A stretch of DNA of 64,000 nucleotides from Phocaeicola intestinalis (GTDB lineage Bacteria > Bacteroidota > Bacteroidia > Bacteroidales > Bacteroidaceae), in assembly GCF_014837065.1 (NCBI RefSeq), contig NZ_JACSPP010000001.1:62001-126000 (forward strand), in the 5' to 3' direction. Position 1 is the first letter of the stretch, and every line of letters starts with the position of its first letter. The notes below the pieces were generated by a model, which ran no database searches, had not been told where the DNA came from, and saw only the letters and a list, made by a program, of their open reading frames with translations. The position numbers and the translations under genes are program-made. Positions 1 to 7,277 of the stretch are shown in pieces.

Positions 1-1
1 C

Positions 2-70
2 CGATTGACGGTACATGCGATAGACGAAGGCATACTGCTGGATCAGGTTTATCTTTATGCTAAACAGTAG
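2..70 (+). CDS. 3' end of a truncated gene, possibly a glycoside hydrolase
   Basis: The second forward frame is open from the window edge and ends with TAG at 68-70. It encodes 22 residues containing VHAIDEGILLDQVYLY. This looks like the last beta-strands of a carbohydrate-active enzyme, where endings of the type 'hxLxIxaxDxGvvLdxixI' are common, for example in GH115. The rest of the gene lies outside the window. It runs convergently to the TlpA-like gene that ends at 248 on the other strand. The family call is only a resemblance; that a gene ends here is more likely than not. Confidence 0.4.
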   Translation, partial: RLTVHAIDEGILLDQVYLYAKQ

Positions 71-181
71 CCAGAAACTTATACCATACAAGTTGATGAA
101 AGCGTAAGCCATATTACACATCCTCACGCAGATATATGCATGCATTATCTCAACTTACCAGAGGCTGTATATAAAACAATC

Positions 182-218
182 ACGGAAATGCATCTGAAAA
201 AATCCATTGCATTTCCGT
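182..218. terminator. stem-loop between convergent genes
   Basis: ACGGAAATGCA at 182-192 pairs perfectly with TGCATTTCCGT at 208-218 around a 15-nt loop. It lies between a plus-strand gene ending at 70 and a minus-strand gene ending at 248, where a shared bidirectional terminator is expected. There is no strong T-run on either side, so it could instead be a processing or stability hairpin. Confidence 0.5.
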
Positions 219-247
219 AACTGCATATTGACATAATGAATTCAAAG

Positions 248-1420
248 TCAATCGAATAAATCAGCCAGTTTTTCTGCCAACGCTTCTCCTCTCAGATTAT
301 CACCGACCATCCGACCTTCGGCATCTATCAGATACATGGTCGGAACAGCTCTTACCTTGTAAAGCTTTGCCACTCCGGTTTCATCCAAGAAGTTAGGCCA
401 TTTCAACTGTTCTTCTTTTACAGCTTTTTCCCAATCGGTTTTTTTCTTATCAATGGAAATACTAATTACCTCAAAACCTTCAGAAGCGTACTGTGCATAA
501 AGTTTTTTGATATTAGGAATTTCCTTGCGGCACGGTTTACACCACGATGCCCAAAAGTCAATCAGGATGTATTTCTTTCCTTGGCAGAGTTCTTGGAGAG
601 TGATTTCTTTTCCCGATGCATCTTTTACCATAAATTCAGGCATCTTATCACCAATTTTACCAGTCGGGTAAAGTTCGTCTTTCACCAGTTTTCCATAATA
701 AGAGGCTTGTGCGGCAGGTGAGAGTTCTTCGTACCACGAGCGCATGCCTTCGTTCATGTAAGAAGTGAGCGAAATCATCAGCAACGGTCCCCAGTAAGTG
801 TCCTTGTTTTCCATTACCGTTTGGCGATAAACAGAATCTACGGTCTGGAAGAAACGCATTTCATCTTCTGCCATTTGCTTACCGGCCTCGCTTGCACGCA
901 ACTCTGCCACTTTTGCCTGGTCTTTTGCCTGATAGGCTTCTTGTATAGCATCGAGGAGAGCTTTATGTTCTTGCTGGTTGGCATTGAATAGAGAATCCAT
1001 ACGACCGCGTACCGCCATCAGCGAATCGTAACGGGCTGTCAGGGGAGACCCACTTACAGATAACTTGTCGAGACTATACGAGGGAGTTCCATTCACATCT
1101 TCCGATACAACCGCACCTTTGATTTCGATAGCTGTATTTTCCAGCATCAGGCGGCGCGAGCCGTAGGCGTCTTTTACGGTAAGTAATACGGCGCGGGGTT
1201 CTTCCATTTTCCCGATAAAGGTGAATTTGCCTCCGATTGCCAGAGTGTCGGCTATCGGGTCACTTTCTTCGTGACATACTGGCATGAGTTGCACGTAGGC
1301 ACTGTCTGGAAGTCCTTCAATCGTTCCACTTATCAGATAACCGTCTTTAGGGGCTTGGGATGTACAAGCTGCCGTAAGGGTTCCCAGCAGCAAGATTTGC
1401 ATTAAGTTTGTTACTTTCAT
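248..1420 (-). CDS. TlpA-like thioredoxin-fold lipoprotein with N-terminal DUF4369-like domain
   Basis: 390 aa. The N-terminus is a lipoprotein signal with the lipobox Cys at residue 19 (LTAAC). Residues about 25-125 resemble DUF4369, the small beta-domain found before thioredoxin folds in Bacteroidota. A helical linker follows, then a TlpA/AhpC-TSA domain from about 260 to 390. The redox motif WCKPC has its cysteines at about 294 and 297, and the cis-Pro of AVPT is at about 360. Such proteins are periplasmic thiol-disulfide oxidoreductases on the outer face of the inner membrane or periplasmic face of the outer membrane. The gene follows a SusD and a SusC gene by only 20 bp each, so the three form one operon. 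The substrate is unknown. Confidence 0.88.
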   Translation of the reverse strand: MKVTNLMQILLLGTLTAACTSQAPKDGYLISGTIEGLPDSAYVQLMPVCHEESDPIADTLAIGGKFTFIGKMEEPRAVLLTVKDAYGSRRLMLENTAIEIKGAVVSEDVNGTPSYSLDKLSVSGSPLTARYDSLMAVRGRMDSLFNANQQEHKALLDAIQEAYQAKDQAKVAELRASEAGKQMAEDEMRFFQTVDSVYRQTVMENKDTYWGPLLMISLTSYMNEGMRSWYEELSPAAQASYYGKLVKDELYPTGKIGDKMPEFMVKDASGKEITLQELCQGKKYILIDFWASWCKPCRKEIPNIKKLYAQYASEGFEVISISIDKKKTDWEKAVKEEQLKWPNFLDETGVAKLYKVRAVPTMYLIDAEGRMVGDNLRGEALAEKLADLFD

Positions 1421-1440
1421 ACTTGTTGTTTTATGTATTT

Positions 1441-2859
1441 TTATTTAGACACGTTTTGTTGAATGCTTCCGTTTCCGGGATTGTTAATAGCACCTGCCGG
1501 GAAAGGCATTGTCCACAGATGAGAATCCGGACGAAGCGTATAAGTTTCACCTTCGTAGGTTTTCGTCATGGTGCGTGCATACGTACCTTCTTGGTTGAAG
1601 CGGCGTGCATCGGCAAAGGGTACAATGGAGAATATCAGTTCATTGTCTTTGGTACGGCGAATCAGTTCGATAGCTTCGGTTAATGTCGAGGCAGTCAGCG
1701 GCTGGTATACTTCGGGACGGATACGGGTTTGGCGCACAGCGTTCAGGGTGTTCATCGCTTCTGTGAAATCTCCTCCTTGTGCCAGACGTGCCTGGCATTC
1801 TGCCTTGATAAGATAAACTTCTGTAGTGGTCAGTCCTCCCCAGTTGAAATAACCGTTTCCTACTCCACGGTAGTACGTGTCTTGGTTTTGCGAATAAAGT
1901 TTCCAACGGGATAAGAAACGTGCATCTCCCTCTTCAAAACGTTCGGCACGCTCTACCGGTATATTGAGTTCATTGGTCGTGTAGTTTGGCGAACCGTTTC
2001 CGCAACGGAAATAATAGTTCTCCACATACGAGTAATCGGTAGGTGTGGGTAGTCCGGTATAGTCTTCCGGATTCTCAATCGTGGAACGATGTTCATCGTA
2101 ATAAGCGTTCCAGTCGTAAAGCTGGTCATTTTGTCCAAGAGCTAAGTTGGCATAGCTTAATGCTTCGCTGTAATTCTGCATCTGCAAATATACACGTGCC
2201 AGCAGGGCGTATGCGGCGCCCAGATTGGGATGAAGCACGGTCATCGATTGTTCGGGCAATCCACCGTCAATTGCTTCCTGCACTCCTTGGATGATGAAGT
2301 CGTATATAGCTTGTATGGTCACTTGCTGCGAAGGAGCATTGATATTGGCACTTGTGATGAGGGGTACGCTCAGCTTTTCGCCGGCGGTTGCCGCATCATA
2401 CGTATCGGCATAATAGTTTGCCAATACGAAATAACAAAGGGAACGGATAACTTTGGCATAAGCGATGACTTCGGCACGTTCGGCATCAGTGGCTTCGGTG
2501 GCAGAAGGCACGTTTTCTACAATCAGGTTGCACGAAGAGATAGCAGCATAAAGCTGATAATATGTACTTTCATCGGCATTGTTCAACAAGATACGATCAG
2601 CAGTCTCATCCCACATATAGTTAGCACGGGTCAGGGTGGGACTATTCAGGTTAGAGACCGTTACGTAATAGTCATTCAGCAAATAAAGGGCATTGCTGAT
2701 GGAAGTCTGTCCGATAGCATACTCATCACGCAACAGAGCTTCATAATCGGCAAGAGTAGACGGAATTTTATTGCCTTTTGGCACAATATCCAGATAATCG
2801 TTGCAGGAGCTGAAAACCAGCCCGCATACAAGCATATAGATGTAAATGACGTGTTTCAT
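1441..2859 (-). CDS. SusD/RagB-family outer-membrane lipoprotein
   Basis: 472 aa. Signal peptide with lipobox Cys at about residue 19 (FSSCNDYLD). The N-terminal pattern LDIVPKGNKIPSTLADYEAL is typical of SusD/RagB, which is built on TPR helices. The C-terminal half has the usual 'YLIKAECQARLAQ...AMNTLNAVRQTR' core followed by 'R..ELIF'. SusD proteins lie over the SusC channel and bind the imported ligand. The gene starts 19 bp after the SusC gene upstream, and a TlpA-like lipoprotein follows. The ligand cannot be told from the sequence, and there is no carbohydrate-active enzyme in this small operon. Confidence 0.93.
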   Translation of the reverse strand: MKHVIYIYMLVCGLVFSSCNDYLDIVPKGNKIPSTLADYEALLRDEYAIGQTSISNALYLLNDYYVTVSNLNSPTLTRANYMWDETADRILLNNADESTYYQLYAAISSCNLIVENVPSATEATDAERAEVIAYAKVIRSLCYFVLANYYADTYDAATAGEKLSVPLITSANINAPSQQVTIQAIYDFIIQGVQEAIDGGLPEQSMTVLHPNLGAAYALLARVYLQMQNYSEALSYANLALGQNDQLYDWNAYYDEHRSTIENPEDYTGLPTPTDYSYVENYYFRCGNGSPNYTTNELNIPVERAERFEEGDARFLSRWKLYSQNQDTYYRGVGNGYFNWGGLTTTEVYLIKAECQARLAQGGDFTEAMNTLNAVRQTRIRPEVYQPLTASTLTEAIELIRRTKDNELIFSIVPFADARRFNQEGTYARTMTKTYEGETYTLRPDSHLWTMPFPAGAINNPGNGSIQQNVSK

Positions 2860-2878
2860 AAATCTGTAATCATTTTAG

Positions 2879-5800
2879 TTAAAAGTTCAGGTAAATACCA
2901 CAGAGGTAATTCGGCTTGGCATAGCCACCCAGCAAGTATTTGGCATCATCACTTTTGGCTACGGTAAACGCGTTTTCCATACCTATCATGATGCGTGCGT
3001 TCTTCACATACAATTTGTCGCATACACTGCTTGGCAGACGATAAGTCAGCGAAAGGTTCTTCATCCTCCAATTGCTGGCATCAATAACGTTAACCGAAGA
3101 ACGGGCGTACATATTATAGTAATTGTAATTGTAAAGAGTACTTTCCGAAGAGATATAACGTGGCACATCCGTATGTGCTTCGTCACCGGGTTGTTGCCAG
3201 CGGTCAGCAATGCGCTTGCTTACGGGACCCATACCGGAGAGATAAGCCACATTGGTATTGCGCATCTTATGTCCTCCCTCGAAAAGGAACTGTGCAGCCA
3301 ATTCCCAGTTGCGCCAACGCAATGTAGTATTGATAGCACCACTGTAAACAGGTACTGTGGTTCCCAAATAAATGAGATCTTCTATTTCAGTCGGTTCCAT
3401 ATCAGTAAACAGGTTTCCCTCTGCATCATATACTTGCGGAGTACCGGTAGCGCTCAATCCCGCCCATTGATATCCATAAATGGCATTGTAAGGATTCCCC
3501 ACACGCGGATAAGCAGAAGGATAATCAATAACCAAGTAAGAAACAGGTGCTTCTACGTTGACGTATGTCACTTTATTCTTGTTGTATCCCAATACGCCGC
3601 CGATGTCCCATGTCCAATCTCGCGTGCTGATAGCGGTGCCTGAAAGCGAAAGTTCGAATCCTTGGTTGGTCATCTTACCGTTGTTAATGGTATAGGTGCT
3701 ATACCCCCAACCTTCGGTAGGCACACCGTTTGTATTGGCAAGCAAATCGGAACCTTTCTTATTGTAATATTCGATAGAACCGTTCAGACGGTTTTTCAAA
3801 AGAGAAAAATCAATACCGATATTGGTAGTGGTTGTTTTTTCCCAACGCAAATCAGGATTAGGGCGACTTTGTATGGTTCCGGAAATTCCGCCCACATGCA
3901 TATTATTGTTATAATAAGCAGTCATATAAGGAGCCGAATCTTTGGCGATATTACCCCCGATACCATAACTGAAGCGTAATTTAAGCATGTTTATCCAATC
4001 AATATCGTGCATGAATTTCTCACGGTTGACATTCCACGCCGCACCGACTGACCAGATGGGACGCTTTTGATATTTCGAACCAGTTGCAAACAGATTTGTT
4101 TTATCCCAACGGATGCTGCCGGTCACGGTATATTTTCCGTCGTACGTATATGCCGCATTACCATAAAATGACACATAACGGTTGGTCAGTTCATTGATGT
4201 ATGCTACATTCCCAGTTCCGAAACTGCCCCATCCCCAAATGCTTCCCATGGTGCTGAGCGCAGCTTGGTCGATGAGTGAATACGTCAGCAGGTCGGGGTC
4301 GTAATTATATAAGGTACGGTTGTCGAAGTTATTCTTGTTTTCGCGCGTCTCGGTTCCGAAAAGTGCCGTTACCTCATGTATGCCGCCGAATGTCTTGTCG
4401 AAATCCAGCTGCTGGCGGAAGTTATAGGCATGGGTTACATTTCCCGAGGTAAAGAAGATATTGCCGTAAGGGATATTGAACGTAGCCGTACCATCACCGT
4501 TTGCCGATGCGTATGTATTAATGGTGTTGCGCACGCTGTATGATTCCTTGTTCTGGAGTTGTTCGGTCGTATAATTCGCATATTCATATTGGAACGAAGC
4601 CGTATATTTCAGCCAGTCGGTAAACTTAAAACTCAGGCGAGCGAAAGTACGATTGCTGAAATTACGATGGTCTGTCAGATTCATTCCAGTTTCGTCCAAT
4701 GGCGTAATATCAAGGTTGTACAGCCCGTTGGAAACCAGCGTACTCATTTGTGATGCGTTGTAACGGTCTTCTTGCCGGTTGGTATACCGCGTGCCGTCAT
4801 CGTTCATCAATCCGTCGTAAGGCATGAACGTATAGCCGGGCGAGAAGAGGTCGTAACTCTGGGTAGTCCCGCTTCCGTAGTTCAGGTAAGTGCCCACTTC
4901 CAAGGTCAGCCATTTAGTGATTTGGGTCGAATTTTGCAGGTTGATGCCAATGGAGCGGTTATCCGAAAACTTGTCGCTCATCTGTTGTCCCTGATAGCTG
5001 ACCGAGGCATTGAAGGTGTTCCGCTCGCTTCCTTTACCGATACTCAGGTTGTATTGTTGCGTAAAAGGATTGCGCATGCCGTAGCGTTCTATATCATCGT
5101 AATAACGATAACCGCGCGATGCCAGTGATGTCAGGCGCGCGTTCATATCGGCTTCGGACAGTGTTCCGGCATAATACCCTAACAGGGCGCGGATTCCTTG
5201 CGATGTGTAGGTATTGTCATCCAACAGGCTTTGCGCATAAGCAGAAGCCCCTTCTCCCTGCAAATTAGGATTCTGTGCTGCCCATTCTCTTTCCAGTCCT
5301 ATCATAGTGGCAGCATCAGCAAGATACTTGTCGGCATAGGTAGAATAAGGCTGTACGGTAAGTGTGGCAGAGAATGAAATGTTGAGCTGGTCTTTCTTGG
5401 CACGCTTGGTAGTAATAACCACAACGCCGTTTGCCGCACGTGCTCCGTAAATGGAAGTGGCGGCTGCATCCTTCAGTACGGTAATACTTTCAATGTCTTC
5501 AGGATTCATGTCGGGCACGCTTTCTATCCAGTTGCCGTAACCATCATTGGTAGTCTTCTCTACAGGGAAACCATCGATGACATACAAAGGAGTAGTCAGT
5601 CCGTTCATGGAAGTGACTCCACGGATTTGCCCGTCGCTGAATCCGGCCACCCGTCCTTCCAGCATCGAACTGATGTCCGGTATGCGTTGGGTTTCCAGCT
5701 GATCGGCATTTACTTTCGAGAAAGCTCCTGTTGCCCGCTCCTTCGAAATGGTCTGATAACCCGTCACTACCACTTCGTCCAGCAGTTCGGTAGCAGGCTG

Positions 5801-6127
5801 GAGGTGAATGGCATAATCAACTGCTGCCGTCAGGCGAACCCGCTGGGTTTCGTAGCCTACAAAGGAAACCTCGATTTCTTGTGTTGATTTGGGAAGTGTC
5901 AGACTGAAATGACCGTTCATGTCTGTGATGATGCCGGCAATGGAATTGCCTTCTGCCTCAACTACCTGTTTAACGTATGCCGCAGGAAGCGGTTCGTTAT
6001 TTTCATCGGTCACGATACCGTGAATGGTACGGTTATACGCACCTTGTGCCATTCCTTCAAGAGTGAGCAGCCAAATAGCTGCCAAAGTCAGGAAGAAACG
6101 GTAGCGATAAAATGTCGTTCGTCTCAT
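2879..6127 (-). CDS. SusC/RagA-family TonB-linked outer-membrane transporter
   Basis: 1082 aa. Signal peptide, then a carboxypeptidase-regulatory-like domain (residues about 33-110, with GIVTDENNEPLPAAYV and GHFSLTLP), then the plug domain (DEVVVTGYQTISKERATGA, then VLKDAAATSIYGARAANG), then a 22-strand beta-barrel ending in an aromatic residue (IYLNF). SusC proteins import oligomers through the outer membrane using TonB energy, with SusD as a lid. First gene of the SusC-SusD-TlpA operon. No clear promoter of the Bacteroidota type was found directly upstream. The partner genes suggest a ligand that is not necessarily a glycan. Confidence 0.95.
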   Translation of the reverse strand: MRRTTFYRYRFFLTLAAIWLLTLEGMAQGAYNRTIHGIVTDENNEPLPAAYVKQVVEAEGNSIAGIITDMNGHFSLTLPKSTQEIEVSFVGYETQRVRLTAAVDYAIHLQPATELLDEVVVTGYQTISKERATGAFSKVNADQLETQRIPDISSMLEGRVAGFSDGQIRGVTSMNGLTTPLYVIDGFPVEKTTNDGYGNWIESVPDMNPEDIESITVLKDAAATSIYGARAANGVVVITTKRAKKDQLNISFSATLTVQPYSTYADKYLADAATMIGLEREWAAQNPNLQGEGASAYAQSLLDDNTYTSQGIRALLGYYAGTLSEADMNARLTSLASRGYRYYDDIERYGMRNPFTQQYNLSIGKGSERNTFNASVSYQGQQMSDKFSDNRSIGINLQNSTQITKWLTLEVGTYLNYGSGTTQSYDLFSPGYTFMPYDGLMNDDGTRYTNRQEDRYNASQMSTLVSNGLYNLDITPLDETGMNLTDHRNFSNRTFARLSFKFTDWLKYTASFQYEYANYTTEQLQNKESYSVRNTINTYASANGDGTATFNIPYGNIFFTSGNVTHAYNFRQQLDFDKTFGGIHEVTALFGTETRENKNNFDNRTLYNYDPDLLTYSLIDQAALSTMGSIWGWGSFGTGNVAYINELTNRYVSFYGNAAYTYDGKYTVTGSIRWDKTNLFATGSKYQKRPIWSVGAAWNVNREKFMHDIDWINMLKLRFSYGIGGNIAKDSAPYMTAYYNNNMHVGGISGTIQSRPNPDLRWEKTTTTNIGIDFSLLKNRLNGSIEYYNKKGSDLLANTNGVPTEGWGYSTYTINNGKMTNQGFELSLSGTAISTRDWTWDIGGVLGYNKNKVTYVNVEAPVSYLVIDYPSAYPRVGNPYNAIYGYQWAGLSATGTPQVYDAEGNLFTDMEPTEIEDLIYLGTTVPVYSGAINTTLRWRNWELAAQFLFEGGHKMRNTNVAYLSGMGPVSKRIADRWQQPGDEAHTDVPRYISSESTLYNYNYYNMYARSSVNVIDASNWRMKNLSLTYRLPSSVCDKLYVKNARIMIGMENAFTVAKSDDAKYLLGGYAKPNYLCGIYLNF

Positions 6128-6235
6128 ACTTTCTTGTATTGTTTAAAGGTGTTTCATTCGCTAAAATTGTTGCAATATTACAAAATTGTTTTAATATATG
6201 AAAGCAAATCCTATAAATATTGTAACGGAATGCCA

Positions 6236-6262
6236 CTAGAGTATCTAGAGTATCTAGAATAC
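6236..6262. repeat. three tandem 9-bp units CTAGAGTAT
   Basis: CTAGAGTAT at 6236-6244 and 6245-6253, then the variant CTAGAATAC at 6254-6262. It lies about 110 bp upstream of the SusC gene that starts at 6127 on the minus strand. It could be an operator or a slippage product. Confidence 0.55.
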
Positions 6263-6340
6263 GTCAACCGGATATTTCTTGAATCTCCCTTTAAACATTA
6301 CCAACCATCCAGTGGTTCGGCATGAAACGAATATTTCCCA

Positions 6341-6745
6341 CTATTTCCGATAAAGAGCATGAATCAGGGAAAGCACCCATAACAATATGCCGGGTTTGTA
6401 ATGCCACAATCCTATGGAAGAGCCTGGTCCTTCCACATAAGCTACCAGCAAGATGCCCGTAACTGCCACAATCAAAAAGGCTATGGACAGGAAAAAGGTT
6501 ATCAGGCGTTTGCACGTAACTCTCTTTGAAACAAGAGTTTTATACCAATGCTTATGCCGCCTCACATGAGCCATTACCGATAAGAGCCAGATGAAAGATG
6601 CCACCACATGGGCTACTCCCCAATTGTGCCACGTTTCATGACTGGTACCATGCCCGGCAATGTGCAGCCCGATGCCCGTAACGGCAGATGCCACGAATGC
6701 TAATGGCAACAACCGCTCTATGCGGAATGCCATCCCCATATTCAT
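6341..6745 (-). CDS. DUF4405-like membrane protein, possibly N-terminally fused to a 4Fe-4S segment
   Basis: From the Met at 6745 this is 134 aa with four hydrophobic segments and conserved His pairs (GLHIAGHG, ETWHNWGVAHVV, MAHVRRHKHWYK, GLWHYKPG), matching the DUF4405 family, which resembles cytochrome-b-type haem-binding membrane proteins. The frame stays open upstream to a TTG at 6880 and adds 45 residues with a full single-cluster 4Fe-4S motif (CIGCNKCIKTC). DUF4405 proteins normally begin near the internal Met, so the upstream part may be a fragment of a ferredoxin-like gene joined here. The upstream DNA is an IS110 remnant in another frame. Whether the long or the short form is made is unclear, and the gene may be a relic. 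Confidence 0.65.
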   Translation of the reverse strand: MNMGMAFRIERLLPLAFVASAVTGIGLHIAGHGTSHETWHNWGVAHVVASFIWLLSVMAHVRRHKHWYKTLVSKRVTCKRLITFFLSIAFLIVAVTGILLVAYVEGPGSSIGLWHYKPGILLWVLSLIHALYRK

Positions 6746-6858
6746 CGTACAAGAAACCGATGCATCCGGTTTGAAGAAAACACCTTGAAGACAGGTCTTT
6801 ATACATTTATTACATCCGATACAGGCGTCTGCGTTTTCGAATATCACATGCCTGTGCC

Positions 6859-6954
6859 CTAAGAAACCCTTACTGTCCAACTCTTCAGATGCACATCAAT
6901 TCCTACATAAATATTTTGTCCTTCAAAATTTAATGTGTTACTTTGTTTACGCAT
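6859..6954 (-). pseudogene. IS110-family transposase, 5' fragment only
   Basis: The minus strand from the ATG at 6954 reads 31 codons to a TAG at 6859. It contains NIYVGIDVHLKSWTV, the start of the DEDD catalytic domain of IS110-family transposases (the Asp of GIDVH is the first catalytic residue). The rest of the roughly 320-residue protein is absent. The match stops a few codons before the TAG, where the open frame of the DUF4405 ORF takes over. This is a scar of an insertion followed by deletion. Confidence 0.8.
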
Positions 6955-7275
6955 AAAGTCATGGGGGTATTAAGTTATTTCTTTCATTTACAAATTTAAT
7001 AATTCTCTTGGCTTTATGCTATTTTGCTAGCACATTACAAACATAGGAACTAATATTCTATCAGGTTCTTATACTTTATGCAGCATCAGAAATGTGCTGC
7101 GGCAGACACACATATAGAGCCATCCGCTGTAAGATTAATAATCTTCAGGCTGCAAGATTATTAATCTTACAAGCGGAAGATTATTAATCTTACACCAGAC
7201 GAAGTTATCTGCGCTGGGAGAAGAAGATAATAACAACCTTTTAAGAAACTATTTTGAATTTCTCCAAAAAGCTTC
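6955..7275. other. intergenic region with repeats, no gene
   Basis: About 320 bp between the IS110 scar and the end of the rhamnogalacturonan lyase gene. It holds the 23-bp-period triplet repeat and the solo end of an inverted-repeat element. I see no ORF with coding character in it. Confidence 0.7.
7131..7191. repeat. three near-palindromic 15-mers at an exact 23-bp period (copy 1)
   Basis: AAGATTAATAATCTT at 7131-7145, AAGATTATTAATCTT at 7154-7168 and again at 7177-7191. Each is an inverted repeat around one central base. The units start exactly 23 bp apart, separated by 8-bp spacers that differ. The same arrangement, also three units at 23 bp, occurs at 38189-38249. No gene overlaps either copy. 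Confidence 0.9.
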
Positions 7276-7277
7276 TT
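7244..7277. repeat. solo end of the 18-bp inverted-repeat element
   Basis: AGAAACTATTTTGAATTT at 7244-7261 and the next 16 bp closely match the left end of the 194-bp element at 38447-38640. Only this one end is present. Its last bases reach the stop codon of the lyase gene at 7276. Confidence 0.7.

Noticed and set aside
7131..7191. The three evenly spaced repeats look at first like a tiny CRISPR array.
   Set aside because: The spacers are only 8 bp, there are three units in both copies and no cas genes are nearby. The units are palindromic 15-mers, unlike CRISPR repeats of 28-47 bp.
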